64,000 bases of DNA from Arcticibacterium sp964021845 (GCF_964021845.1 NZ_CAXHZC010000009.1:1-64000); one strand, 5' to 3'; shown: positions 27,742-37,859, numbered from the stretch's first letter. The notes: a model not told the origin generated them from the sequence alone. Numbers and translations: made by a program.

Positions 27742-30700
27742 ATGAAAAGACTACTACTATTTATAGCTTTAACTGCTAATTTCGCCGTTTTGGGGCAGGT
27801 TACCAATGATGATATTAATATCCAAGTCAAATTTGTGCAAGGCTATGGTATGATAGATGATGACGGTTGCTGTGGTGGTAACCCTGAGCAAACTTGGATC
27901 TCAAGAGCAAGGGAAGATACAAATGGATCATCTGAACAACTTTTTTCTAAAAGCAGTGGTCATTCTAATACCCCTAATTTTTGCTACCAAGAAGATATGA
28001 CCTCAAATTCTTGGGGTTATACAGCCAGCGGTGAAATGGGAACCTTTTCTAGTAGTTCACATTATTATGATTATGAGGTTTTTTCCTGGGAAAATGATAG
28101 TGGAGAAAGGTGTAGATGGGACAGTGGAGATGAAAATAGGGCATACTTCTGGGGACGTCGTACACCATTTTATGACCCTGCCGCCGAATGGACGGAATTT
28201 GAAGAAACCAATTCTTCCAATAGTACCAAACATAAGATAAAGCATACCTGGAGATATACGAAAGGTGATAAAACTAATCCTCTTGACTTTGGCACAATAT
28301 CATCAGGGACACGATACCACACCAACCATAACCGCTCAAAGCCATCAGGAGCAGGAACCTATTTAGGATATAATAATGATTGGTCAGGAGGAAGTTTTAG
28401 GTCTGCAAACGATGTGACTTATAAATTTACTATTACCTCATCAAAGAAAGTAACCATATCTACCGATTACTCTACAACAAATAGTGGAATGGATGATAGC
28501 TTTATCAGCTTGGTAAACAGTTCTGGTACCGTATTAGAAGATGACGATCAGGGTGGTACCTCTTATGCTAATACTTCAAAAATCGTAAAAGATTTATGCC
28601 CTGGAACTTATACGGTTGTGGTTGAAGGGTGGTATTCTTCCACCGAAGGGGCATTTAGTCTCAGTGTTGGAGTTGCTGATATTAGTGTAACAGCAGGTTC
28701 AATAGTTAATTCTGTCGAAAATGACAGTCATTTATGGCTTTGTCCAGGCGAAACTATTCCGCCCGTTACCAACGTCAGTAGTGCTTCAAGTACGGTAGGT
28801 TCTGTAACTTACAAGTGGTATAGAACATCTACCACTAATGGAGTTTCCTCAGGTTGGGCTCATTATACTGCAGCGGGTTCGGGAGCTACTCCTATAACTT
28901 TGGGTACCATGAATGCCGATGTGATTTGGATTTATAGGCAGGCATCTGATTGTGGTAGTTCAGCAATCACATCTCAAGTCATATTTCAAAAACGAAATCC
29001 AACTGTTTCTGGAGGAACTATTACAGGAGGCAAGATGATTCCATTTCCGCATGAAGAATATACGAATGGCGAACTTGCATCAGTATCGGATGCTAGTGCT
29101 TCCCCGGATGAATCAATTAGTTGGCAAGAGAGTACAAATAATGGTTCTACTTGGTCCGACGTAACATTTGGTGATGACCAATCCTATGCACTTCCAGAGT
29201 TATCAACAACTACTCGTTTTCGTAGAAAAGTCTCAAACTCCTGTAACGGGAAAGGAGGCTATAATGGTGTTAGGTATTCAAATGAAGAAGAGATTAAAGT
29301 AATCCATCCGAATGGTGTTATTAGTGGTGTGGTAAGAGATAGGTATGGAACTCCTGGTATCCAGGGAATTTACATTACCGCAAAAAGGACCACCTCTGTG
29401 CCAGGTGGTGTGGTGAATAAAGAGTACACCACAGTAACGGGAGTTAATGGGGTGTTTGATATCCCAGATGTTTATTATGGAAATACAGCTTCAGGCTCAG
29501 GAGACCAAGCAACTTTTGAGGTTACACCTTCAAGCCCCGGACATGGTTTTGACCCAGATATGGCTACCACTATTGTAAGGCAATCCCTACCACAACCTTC
29601 CGGTTTACTTTTTAATGATACTACAGGTTTTGTAATTGCTGGCGTAGTAAGCCAAGAGTGTACTGATTGTGATGGTGCATCACCTAGTAATCCTAAGGTT
29701 TATCTTATGCCTGATGTAACTATACTAGAATCAATGGCTGAAAATAGTACACCAGTTGATAACGGAAAACTAACAGGTCAAAATGGTGAATATAGCACCA
29801 TTAAATTAGAAGAAGGGAGTTATTATATTAAACCAGAATATGAAACACACCAATTTGAATTGCATCAAGAATCGGTTGCGGTGGGAGGCAGTAATGGTGT
29901 TATTGTCAATGGTATAGACTTTAAAGACACCACTACTCATGTCATCTCAGGGCTTGTTACAATTGATTGTAATGACTATTATATAGGACGAGCGAATATT
30001 ACATTTTCGCAAGTTTTACCTGACTTTGAGGGTAGTCCTGTACTGCCTACATTCCAAAAAACGATAACCACCAATGCAGGTTCAGGTGCGTATTCAGTTC
30101 GCCTGCCAGCTGCGAAGTACAAGGTTTCTGTTAATTCCTTTTCTGAGGTACCTCCCGGAAAGGATTTGAACGGGATAGAAATGACCGCATTTTTAAACGC
30201 CTATCCAGATTCCATTAGAGTTAGAGATATCACCAATGCAGATACAACCTTAAATCTATTTTTTCATGAAAAACCGCAGATTGTTGCCTATGGTCTTGAG
30301 GGTCCTTGTAACGGGACATCTGGTTTGACTGGAGCTGCAGATTTATCATTAAATCCAATATTTGTACAAGCTGAAGAGCGAACATTTACAGTAAAAGTAT
30401 GGGAAGGAAACCCATTAAAACAATGCCCAGCACAAGATTCTACACTCATCATGAATACTAATATTCAGGTAGATGATGTCAATGAAGAATTAGATACAAT
30501 GACTGTAAATGGTCAAATAGAGTTAACGTTAACTGGTGGGCTGCCAAATATTATTCCTCCACATCATAAAACCTTGGCTTTTGTATTTACAGATATATGG
30601 GGTCGAGGTGCACCAAATTTGGTTATGACGCCAGTAGTAACGGGTCTGAAATCTAATATTGGAACCTTTACTACAGTCTCTCCACAGATACCTATGCTTA

Positions 30701-33700
30701 TCTTAAGAGACCCTCCAGGAGATCAAAGTTTTAGTTCTTGGAGCCAAGGTACTACAATAGAAACGGCTTCTAGGTTTTTTGCAAAAGTTGGTGGTAGTAC
30801 GGAGATATGGGGTAAAGTAAAAGTTGGCGTAGAAACTCAAAATGGAATAGGAGTCTCTGTTAAATCAAAAGTATGGGGTGAGCTAGGAGGCTCTCTTATT
30901 ACTACAGGCAATGTAAAAACAGGAAATGAAGTGGTGATGTCAACCACTAATAGCCAGGCATTTTCTACTTCTAACAGTAATTTTGTAACTGGGGCCAAAG
31001 GAGATGTGTACATAGGTGCTGCATTGAATTTGTTATATTCAGTAACTAATGAGGTGATTTATTCACCTGATACCTGCTCTTTGTATTTAAGGAAATTCTT
31101 AATGATTTCTACAGACAGTCTTGAAACAAAATACATTTATAGCGAAAATCATATTGTTAATACGGTTATCCCTACTTTGAGGAGTTTTATCAACAACCCT
31201 GGCAGTACCCAAGCAGAAAAAGAACAGTGGGAAGATCAGATAAGTGTGTGGGAACAAACCGTAGAGAACAATAAAGAATTAAAGAGAAAAGCTAGGTTCG
31301 TAGAAAATATATCTTTTGACGGTGCAGGCGGTACTATCACCTCAAGCACAACGGCTTCATCTAAAAGAACCATCACAACAGAATTTGACCTTGCAATTGA
31401 TTTAGGCGTAGCCAATGAATTAGGGGCAGAAATTGGTGGTGCAGGTGCTAGTGGAGGTGTGAAAATCAGGGTCAAAATGGAAACGGGAAAATCTACAAGT
31501 AACACAGTCACCACCCAAACCACCACTGGCTACTCCATAGGTGATCAAAACCCTGGTGATTATTTTAGCATTGATGTAAAAACAGACCCTGTTTATAATA
31601 CACCAGTGTTTGATTTGATAGCGGGTACCAGTAGTTGCCCTACAGAACCTGGCACCCAGCCAAGATACGAAGTTTCGCTAACGTCGGCCAATCCCGTAAT
31701 TGCCGGAATTCCAGAAAATGAGACTGGTGTTTTTCAGCTACAAATAGGAAATACGAGTCAAAGCGAGGAAAATAGGACTTATTGGCTGAGGCATCTTAAC
31801 GCCAGTAGTAATGGAGCCACCATTACTAAAGACGGGAATCCATTTAATGTAGCTTATGATTATCAACTCGATTACCTTGAGCAAGTTCCTGTAACTATAG
31901 GGGTGAAACGCTTCGACCCTAATATTTATGGTTTTGAAAACATACGTTTTGAAGCGATAGATGCTTGTCAGGTTCCCACAGCACCATTCCCGTTTACAAG
32001 CAAAGAAATAAGCATTTCAGCATTTTTTGCCAATGGCTGTAGCCCTATCACGCTTACTGCACCAGAAAATGGTTTCGTGGTAAGTCAGGCAAATAATAAC
32101 CTATTGGGCATAACCATGAGTGATTATAACTATGCCAACCTTGACGAGATTGTAGTGGAATATGCCAAAGTAGGAACCAGTAATTGGATAGAAGCTATTA
32201 CAGTACCAAAAGCACAAATACAAAACAGCTCTTTTGGCACAAGTCTTAATTTAGCTGTAGGGGCAATTGCCGATGGCGAATATAGTTTTAGGCTAAAATT
32301 AAAATGTGGTTTAGATGTAGTTTACTCACAAAGAGCGAGTGGTGTATTTGATAGAAAAGGGCCAGAGGCTTTTGGACTTCCTCAGCCAGCAGATGATGCT
32401 TACTCTCTTGGTGATGAAATATCTCAGACTTTCAATGAAGCCTTAGCATGTGGTTCTTTTAATGCTAGCAACTTTACCATGACTAGGCTGTCAAACAGTG
32501 CTTCTATTCCGGCTATTCTAGGATGTTTTAATAACAAAATTATTCTAACACCTACGGTGGATGTGCTTCAATATTTGGGAGATAGCATTAAAGTTGACCT
32601 ATTCAATATCTCAGATAAATATGGAAACCCTGCCACCACCAATTATTCATGGAAGTTTAATGTTGGTAGTCCAGAGGTGGATTCTACGGTTTCTTACTAT
32701 GCTTCTTTAAATGCAGCATCTTCTGGCTTTAGCACTTCATCTTCTGGCTTTAGCACTTCATCTTCTATTTCAAGTACAGCTACCACAATAGAGGAAGATG
32801 AAATAGGCTCGCTAAGTGTGAATGTCACAGTAGGAACAGCAGCCTCGGATAGTATTTTGGTTTACTTTATTGTAGCTGGTACTGCCACTTATGGTGTAGA
32901 TTATACGGTAAGTGGGGCTCACAATTTTAATGGTAATGAAGGCTCCATTTATATTCCAAAAGGAGGCTTGCTAGCCAATTTGCAAATTGACCCTACAGCC
33001 GATACTGAGGAGGAACTAGACGAAAGTATCATTCTTGGAATTTTGAGCGGAGGTGATTATAATATTGGCGGTAGCAATAAGGTAACCTTGACCATTATTA
33101 ACGATGATACCGATGATTGCGAAAATGGAGGGGCTCCATTCTCTGTAAATAATAACACCGCAGGAAACACCTCAATATCTGCAGGGGAATACCATAAATC
33201 ACTTTTAGAGTCCGATGGTTTGGTGCAATCTCCCACCACAGTGATTTTTAAAGGAGAGCATTCCGTTACACTTAAGCCAGGTTTTGAAGTTCAAAACGGC
33301 TCGGTTTTCTTAGCTATTCAGGAAGATTGTCCTAACGTAGTTACTGGTGGGGGTTCTTCAGGAGGTGGTAAAGGAGTTAGACTAGCCACTGCTAATAACT
33401 CTGCGGCACCAGAGTATGCTACTTACACTATTGAAAACAAGGGTAGGTTGGATAAGCGTAAAGGGATTGTTCAAAAGATAGCTAAAGATGGAAAAATACT
33501 TATTCCGTTTGCAAGTGCCTTTGAACAGCAGTTTGAAATAGAGCTTTTAACCACCGCTGCGTCTAAAGAGGGAGATTATAATTCTGATACTATTTATCAA
33601 AGCGGTGTAAACACTTTCAGCTTAGATACCAATGAGCTGGAAACGGGAACTTATTTCCTTAAATTCAAAGGGCTAAAAGATAAAACTGAAAGCTATCACA

Positions 33701-33723
33701 AATTAGAGGTTAGAGGAAATTAA
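27742..33723 (+). CDS. Giant multidomain exported surface protein
   Basis: 1993 residues with a Sec signal (cleavage after AVLGQ). Visible parts: an aromatic/Cys-containing N-terminal region; a PPC-like beta-sandwich (about 225-312, MDDSFISLVNSSG, CPGTYTVVVEGW); Ig-like segments; a carboxypeptidase-regulatory-like domain from about 528 (GVISGVVRDRYGTPGIQG); a long central region about 900-1300; a Ser-rich linker with a 21-bp tandem repeat; a Calx-beta domain (about 1680-1790, EEDEIGSLSVNVTVG); a 3-coathanger-stack-like segment (about 1793-1870, VTLKPGFEVQNGSVFLA); and a C-terminal domain ending LETGTYFLKFKG that resembles a type A type IX sorting domain. It is probably a cell-surface adhesin or scaffold. 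It is co-transcribed with the preceding LytTR gene. Confidence 0.82.
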   Translation: MKRLLLFIALTANFAVLGQVTNDDINIQVKFVQGYGMIDDDGCCGGNPEQTWISRAREDTNGSSEQLFSKSSGHSNTPNFCYQEDMTSNSWGYTASGEMGTFSSSSHYYDYEVFSWENDSGERCRWDSGDENRAYFWGRRTPFYDPAAEWTEFEETNSSNSTKHKIKHTWRYTKGDKTNPLDFGTISSGTRYHTNHNRSKPSGAGTYLGYNNDWSGGSFRSANDVTYKFTITSSKKVTISTDYSTTNSGMDDSFISLVNSSGTVLEDDDQGGTSYANTSKIVKDLCPGTYTVVVEGWYSSTEGAFSLSVGVADISVTAGSIVNSVENDSHLWLCPGETIPPVTNVSSASSTVGSVTYKWYRTSTTNGVSSGWAHYTAAGSGATPITLGTMNADVIWIYRQASDCGSSAITSQVIFQKRNPTVSGGTITGGKMIPFPHEEYTNGELASVSDASASPDESISWQESTNNGSTWSDVTFGDDQSYALPELSTTTRFRRKVSNSCNGKGGYNGVRYSNEEEIKVIHPNGVISGVVRDRYGTPGIQGIYITAKRTTSVPGGVVNKEYTTVTGVNGVFDIPDVYYGNTASGSGDQATFEVTPSSPGHGFDPDMATTIVRQSLPQPSGLLFNDTTGFVIAGVVSQECTDCDGASPSNPKVYLMPDVTILESMAENSTPVDNGKLTGQNGEYSTIKLEEGSYYIKPEYETHQFELHQESVAVGGSNGVIVNGIDFKDTTTHVISGLVTIDCNDYYIGRANITFSQVLPDFEGSPVLPTFQKTITTNAGSGAYSVRLPAAKYKVSVNSFSEVPPGKDLNGIEMTAFLNAYPDSIRVRDITNADTTLNLFFHEKPQIVAYGLEGPCNGTSGLTGAADLSLNPIFVQAEERTFTVKVWEGNPLKQCPAQDSTLIMNTNIQVDDVNEELDTMTVNGQIELTLTGGLPNIIPPHHKTLAFVFTDIWGRGAPNLVMTPVVTGLKSNIGTFTTVSPQIPMLILRDPPGDQSFSSWSQGTTIETASRFFAKVGGSTEIWGKVKVGVETQNGIGVSVKSKVWGELGGSLITTGNVKTGNEVVMSTTNSQAFSTSNSNFVTGAKGDVYIGAALNLLYSVTNEVIYSPDTCSLYLRKFLMISTDSLETKYIYSENHIVNTVIPTLRSFINNPGSTQAEKEQWEDQISVWEQTVENNKELKRKARFVENISFDGAGGTITSSTTASSKRTITTEFDLAIDLGVANELGAEIGGAGASGGVKIRVKMETGKSTSNTVTTQTTTGYSIGDQNPGDYFSIDVKTDPVYNTPVFDLIAGTSSCPTEPGTQPRYEVSLTSANPVIAGIPENETGVFQLQIGNTSQSEENRTYWLRHLNASSNGATITKDGNPFNVAYDYQLDYLEQVPVTIGVKRFDPNIYGFENIRFEAIDACQVPTAPFPFTSKEISISAFFANGCSPITLTAPENGFVVSQANNNLLGITMSDYNYANLDEIVVEYAKVGTSNWIEAITVPKAQIQNSSFGTSLNLAVGAIADGEYSFRLKLKCGLDVVYSQRASGVFDRKGPEAFGLPQPADDAYSLGDEISQTFNEALACGSFNASNFTMTRLSNSASIPAILGCFNNKIILTPTVDVLQYLGDSIKVDLFNISDKYGNPATTNYSWKFNVGSPEVDSTVSYYASLNAASSGFSTSSSGFSTSSSISSTATTIEEDEIGSLSVNVTVGTAASDSILVYFIVAGTATYGVDYTVSGAHNFNGNEGSIYIPKGGLLANLQIDPTADTEEELDESIILGILSGGDYNIGGSNKVTLTIINDDTDDCENGGAPFSVNNNTAGNTSISAGEYHKSLLESDGLVQSPTTVIFKGEHSVTLKPGFEVQNGSVFLAIQEDCPNVVTGGGSSGGGKGVRLATANNSAAPEYATYTIENKGRLDKRKGIVQKIAKDGKILIPFASAFEQQFEIELLTTAASKEGDYNSDTIYQSGVNTFSLDTNELETGTYFLKFKGLKDKTESYHKLEVRGN
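32719..32766 (+). repeat. 21-bp tandem repeat inside the giant surface protein gene
   Basis: TCTTCTGGCTTTAGCACTTCA occurs twice perfectly (32719-32739 and 32740-32760), followed by a further TCTTCT. It encodes SSGFSTS repeats in a Ser-rich linker before the Calx-beta domain; copy changes would keep the frame. Confidence 0.85.
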
Positions 33724-33755
33724 TAGTTTCATTTGATTAAGGTTGATTTTAAAAT

Positions 33756-33788
33756 AGGCTGTCTCCAGAGTGGAGACGGCCTGTTTTT
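33756..33788 (+). terminator. Terminator after the giant surface protein gene
   Basis: An 11-bp stem (33756-33766 with 33772-33782, one wobble) with a 5-base loop is followed by GTTTTTC. It separates the LytTR-giant protein unit from the next promoter. Confidence 0.8.
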
Positions 33789-33841
33789 CTGCCTAAAAGT
33801 ACCTTTTTTTATTTTTTACCCTGAACATCAAGAAGCCTCAA

Positions 33842-33932
33842 TGTCACCCTAAGGGTGACAGAAAGTCGGCAAAATTCATAAAAATTCACCCTTTAGGGTG
33901 ATTGACGGAATTCTGTTTATTAATGAATTTTG
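33842..33932 (+). promoter_or_regulatory. Double-palindrome promoter module, copy 2
   Basis: TGTCACCCTAAGGGTGACA (33842-33860), CACCCTTTAGGGTG (33887-33900), TTG (33902-33904), 20 bases, GAATTTTG (33925-33932). The start is predicted near 33938, 13 bases before the ATG at 33951. An apparent in-frame TTG start at 33930 lies inside the -7 box and is therefore unlikely. Confidence 0.8.
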
Positions 33933-33950
33933 TGTTATCAACTTATAGCT

Positions 33951-36900
33951 ATGAAAAACAAGTCACTTTTATTTTTAAAAAGCCTGACTATTGTGCTCCT
34001 TTTTGAGAGTACTTCTTTTGGAACCACTTTTACGGTGAGTTCAGCAAATGATTCAGGAGTAGGTAGTCTCAGAGAGCAAATTTTATCTGCATCCGCTGGA
34101 GATACCATAACCTTTAGTAGTTCCATAAACGGGCAAGCTATTCTGTTAAATTCACAGATTTCACTTAATAAGGAGTTAGTAATACAGGGGAATGGGGTTC
34201 AGCAGACCATTTTAGACGGTAGCAACGGAATTAATTTTCGTTTATTAAGTTTCTCAGCTCCATGTATTATTAGCGGCATAAAATTCCAAAATGGTGGAGG
34301 AGATGTAACTGGAGTGACTAACACTGGCCTATGGGGCGGGGCTGTCAATTATAATTTTGGAGGTTCAGGAGAATTAGAGATTAATGACTGCAAATTTGTT
34401 GATAACAAGGCCTATCTAGGTGGTGCTATTAGGGTGCAGGAAGGGAGTATAAGCATATCAAAAACTAGTTTTGTCGGGAATGAAAGTTTTAAGTTTGGCG
34501 GAGCTATTAATACGAGAAACAGTGGTACCGTAAGCTCAACAATTACAAATTGTATTTTTTATCAAAACGCTACCAGTGAAAGAGGTGGTGCCATATATTC
34601 GGAAACAGGAAATAACCTAACTATAGCTAACTCTACTTTTGTAGAAAATTCCTCAGGTAAAGATGGAGGCGGTCTTTGCGGGGCTGGCTCTGTTAATACT
34701 GTGACTAATTGTATTTTCTATAATAACACAGGAAGCACAGGCGGAAATGATATATCAAGTAGTAGCTCCTCCATAATAGGTAGCTATAATCTTTTAAGTG
34801 ATTTTACCGGTTCTGGACTAAGCCTTGGGCTTGACGGAAATATTTCGGGTGACCCTGACTTTGTGTCTGTGAGTACAGAAAATTTTAGAATTAAAAGTAC
34901 TTCCGCTGCTTTGAATACAGGAGACCCACTTTCTAACACGCCACATGAAGACTTTTACGGTTTTATGCGAGTAAATGACGGCCGAATTGACATAGGAGCA
35001 GCGGAGTTTGCTAAACGCTTTTATGTAAATGAAAACGCTACAGGTCTGGCTAACGGAAGTACATGGGCTGATGCCTATACTCAACTAGAATCTGCTTTGA
35101 CTGACGCTGTTCCGGGTACTCGTGTTTGGACAGCAAAAGGGACTTATAAGCCTTCAATTTCTAGTCGTTATGGTACTTTTAATATTCCTGATTCTGTGAA
35201 GGTTTTTGGTGGTTTTTCTGGAACAGAACCTAATACATTTTCATTATCTGGTAGGGATTTTGAAATCAATAAAACCATACTCAGCGGCGATATAGGGACG
35301 GTAGGTGATAGTCTAGATAACAGTTATAATGTAGTAACTACTAGAAATGTAAGTAAAGAAACCGTTTTAGATGGCTTTACCATCAGAGATGGCAATGCTA
35401 ATTTCAATAGTGTTAGTATTGAATATGATATAGGAGGAGGTTGGTATAATGAAGGAGATGGCTCAGGGGAAACTTCAAACCCCATAGCTCGAAATATTAT
35501 TTTTGAGAATAATAATTCAGATAACGCAGGAGGAGGTATGGGTTCTTATGGCGTTTCTTTCGGAGAGGCAGGAGCCATAGTAGAGAACTGTATCTTTAGA
35601 GGTAATAGAAGCAAATTTAGCGGAGGTGGCCTTTATTTTAGTGATATATCGGATAATGTAGAGGTGCGTATAACAAATGTGGCCTTTGCAGGAAATAGGT
35701 CTGGTGGGTTTTCGGGTAGAGGTGGAGGTCTCTACATATCATCCATAGCCACCGATTTAGACTTGGAAATACTTAACTGTAGTTTTGTAAGTAATGCGGC
35801 TAGGTATGGTGGAGCTATTTACGGTTATGAAAGATCGGGGTCATTAAATTTGATTTTAAAAAATAGTTTAGCTTATGCTAATGGTGCTTCGCAGTATGAC
35901 TCAGACGATATTCGAAACACTATAGATTTAGATAATGCCAGTTCGGAGTTTTTCTACTCGTTTGTAGAAGATAATACAGATGAGTCTAACGGAAATTTAT
36001 TAGGTACGCTAGATCCATTAGTATTTAATGCCCCAAATGCCTTTAGTAGCCCTAATTTATCGGTTGATTTTAGAGTGATATTCTGTTCACCTCTAATAAA
36101 TGCTGGAACCAATACCGGGGCTCCTACCACGGATGTTTTTGGTAAAACTAGGCTTGGTCTGCCAGATATTGGTGCTTTTGAGTTTACAGGTATTCCTAGC
36201 TCGATAATTTATGTGGATGATGACGCTGGTGAATCTGGCTCGGGTAGTTCTTGGGAAGACGCTGTTTCTACTATTCAAGATGCCCAATTATTGCAAAGTC
36301 GCTGTATAGCTATTGATACTATTTGGGTGGCAAAAGGAGTTTATTATCCTACAGAAAGTGCTGATAGAAACCTTTCCTTTAGCATGGTTGATAGTACAAA
36401 ACTTTTTGGTGGTTTTGAAGGAGTAGAGCCTGCTAATTATGATTTGTCACTTAGAAACTTCAGTCTGAATGAATCTTTATTATCTGGCGATATTAATGTA
36501 AAAGGTGATAGTAGTGATAACTCTTATCACGTGGTGAGATTACAAAATGTGGGTAGAGAGACCCTTTTAGATGGTTTTACCATTAGTCACGGACATTCTA
36601 CTGGGGCCGCTTTTTCAGATGAGTTAGATGGGGCAGGCATTTTAAATGATGGCGAGCAAACAGGCAAATCATCTCCTACTATCAGGAATTGTGTAATAAG
36701 TAATAACTATGCTCGGACAGGTGCAGGCTTGTATAATAATGGTTTTGATGGGGAGTCTTCACCTCTTGTTGAATATTGCTCATTTATAAATAATGTTTCC
36801 ACTACAAATGGTGCAGGACTATATAATAATGGAAGCCAAGGAGGGTTGAGTAACACCATTATCAGGAATAGTCGGTTTTCGGGCAACAGTGCAGGGCAAA

Positions 36901-37685
36901 GAGGGGCTAGTATTTATAATAATTGTGATGGAAACTGTGAACTCGAGATTTCTGGCAGTCTTTTTTCAGGAAATTTCTCTAAACAAGCGGGGGCTGGTTT
37001 GTTTAATACTGGAGAAATGAAGCTAAGCCTAACCAACTGTACTTTCGCTTCTAATTACTCTGATGGAAACGCTGCAGGAATTTATACGATTAACAATACC
37101 ACTCCTGTTATCATAAGTAACAGTATCTTTTGGCAGAATTATGCTGAGTTTGATTCTGGTCTTACTAATCATATCTTAAACTATGACGGCTCTGATACAG
37201 TTGCTTTCTCCATGTTTGAAGGGGTTTTTGATAATGCTAACGGTAACTTACCAAGTGTAGACCCACTTTTTGTAGAAGGACTACTTCCTAGCATGACACC
37301 ATCAATTGCTGGAGACTTTAGCCTTAAATTATGCTCTCCTGTAACTGATAAAGGGATTAATGACTCATTAAATGTGGCGTTTATTTCAGACTTAGCTGCT
37401 AATCCACGAATCATAAATGGCAGCAGCTTGCCGTCTGCAGTGGTAGATCTAGGTGCTTATGAATATCAGGGAAATTCTTTTTTGACTTATGTAAATGTTA
37501 GTGAGGATATAAACACAGATATTATAGAGGTTTCTTCTGAAGTACTAGAAGCAGAAAGTACTGTGTTTAACCCAGCGGAGGTATTATTTCATGGAGAGAA
37601 TCATGTCCTTCTTAAAGTTGGCTTTGAGGCAGGAGATGGTGCTGTGTTTACCGCAAACGCTGGGCCTTTTACCTGTCCAAATTAA
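33951..37685 (+). CDS. Large exported parallel beta-helix surface protein
   Basis: 1244 residues from ATG 33951; the TTG seven codons upstream lies in the promoter. After the signal peptide comes FTVSSANDSGVGSLREQI, the entry motif of many Bacteroidota beta-helix (Pbl/PMP-like, choice-of-anchor Q) proteins. Three helix blocks contain repeated GGA(I/L), NCIF and NN(S/T) turns, each new block opening with YVNENATG or IYVDDDAG plus a WADAYTQL-type segment. The C-terminus (VLFHGENHVLLKVGFEAGDGAVF) is a 3-coathanger-stack-like element also found in the preceding giant protein, which may mark a shared attachment route. The role is probably adhesion or surface coating. Confidence 0.82.
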   Translation: MKNKSLLFLKSLTIVLLFESTSFGTTFTVSSANDSGVGSLREQILSASAGDTITFSSSINGQAILLNSQISLNKELVIQGNGVQQTILDGSNGINFRLLSFSAPCIISGIKFQNGGGDVTGVTNTGLWGGAVNYNFGGSGELEINDCKFVDNKAYLGGAIRVQEGSISISKTSFVGNESFKFGGAINTRNSGTVSSTITNCIFYQNATSERGGAIYSETGNNLTIANSTFVENSSGKDGGGLCGAGSVNTVTNCIFYNNTGSTGGNDISSSSSSIIGSYNLLSDFTGSGLSLGLDGNISGDPDFVSVSTENFRIKSTSAALNTGDPLSNTPHEDFYGFMRVNDGRIDIGAAEFAKRFYVNENATGLANGSTWADAYTQLESALTDAVPGTRVWTAKGTYKPSISSRYGTFNIPDSVKVFGGFSGTEPNTFSLSGRDFEINKTILSGDIGTVGDSLDNSYNVVTTRNVSKETVLDGFTIRDGNANFNSVSIEYDIGGGWYNEGDGSGETSNPIARNIIFENNNSDNAGGGMGSYGVSFGEAGAIVENCIFRGNRSKFSGGGLYFSDISDNVEVRITNVAFAGNRSGGFSGRGGGLYISSIATDLDLEILNCSFVSNAARYGGAIYGYERSGSLNLILKNSLAYANGASQYDSDDIRNTIDLDNASSEFFYSFVEDNTDESNGNLLGTLDPLVFNAPNAFSSPNLSVDFRVIFCSPLINAGTNTGAPTTDVFGKTRLGLPDIGAFEFTGIPSSIIYVDDDAGESGSGSSWEDAVSTIQDAQLLQSRCIAIDTIWVAKGVYYPTESADRNLSFSMVDSTKLFGGFEGVEPANYDLSLRNFSLNESLLSGDINVKGDSSDNSYHVVRLQNVGRETLLDGFTISHGHSTGAAFSDELDGAGILNDGEQTGKSSPTIRNCVISNNYARTGAGLYNNGFDGESSPLVEYCSFINNVSTTNGAGLYNNGSQGGLSNTIIRNSRFSGNSAGQRGASIYNNCDGNCELEISGSLFSGNFSKQAGAGLFNTGEMKLSLTNCTFASNYSDGNAAGIYTINNTTPVIISNSIFWQNYAEFDSGLTNHILNYDGSDTVAFSMFEGVFDNANGNLPSVDPLFVEGLLPSMTPSIAGDFSLKLCSPVTDKGINDSLNVAFISDLAANPRIINGSSLPSAVVDLGAYEYQGNSFLTYVNVSEDINTDIIEVSSEVLEAESTVFNPAEVLFHGENHVLLKVGFEAGDGAVFTANAGPFTCPN

Positions 37686-37768
37686 CTTCTCTATTATCCT
37701 ACTTATTAATGGTTGCTTTTTAGTAAAAAGAGTCAATTCGCTTTATTAATTCTATCAAAGTACGCCCA

Positions 37769-37859
37769 TGTCACCCTAAGGGTGACAAAAAAGCGGCAAA
37801 ATTTATGAAAATTCACCCTTTAGGGTGATTGACAAGTGTTTGGTAATGAGGGAACTTTG
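37769..37859 (+). promoter_or_regulatory. Double-palindrome promoter module, copy 3
   Basis: TGTCACCCTAAGGGTGACA (37769-37787), CACCCTTTAGGGTG (37814-37827), TTG (37829-37831), 20 bases, GAACTTTG (37852-37859). The start is predicted near 37865, giving a leader of about 53 bases before ATG 37918. Confidence 0.8.

Noticed and set aside
33930..33932. TTG start for the beta-helix protein
   Set aside because: It lies within the -7 promoter box; ATG 33951 begins a good signal peptide.
27271..37859. Repeated palindromic sequence as a CRISPR array or transposon ends
   Set aside because: Only three copies, 4-6.5 kb apart, each at a promoter with fixed spacing to promoter boxes. There are no spacers, cas genes or transposase.
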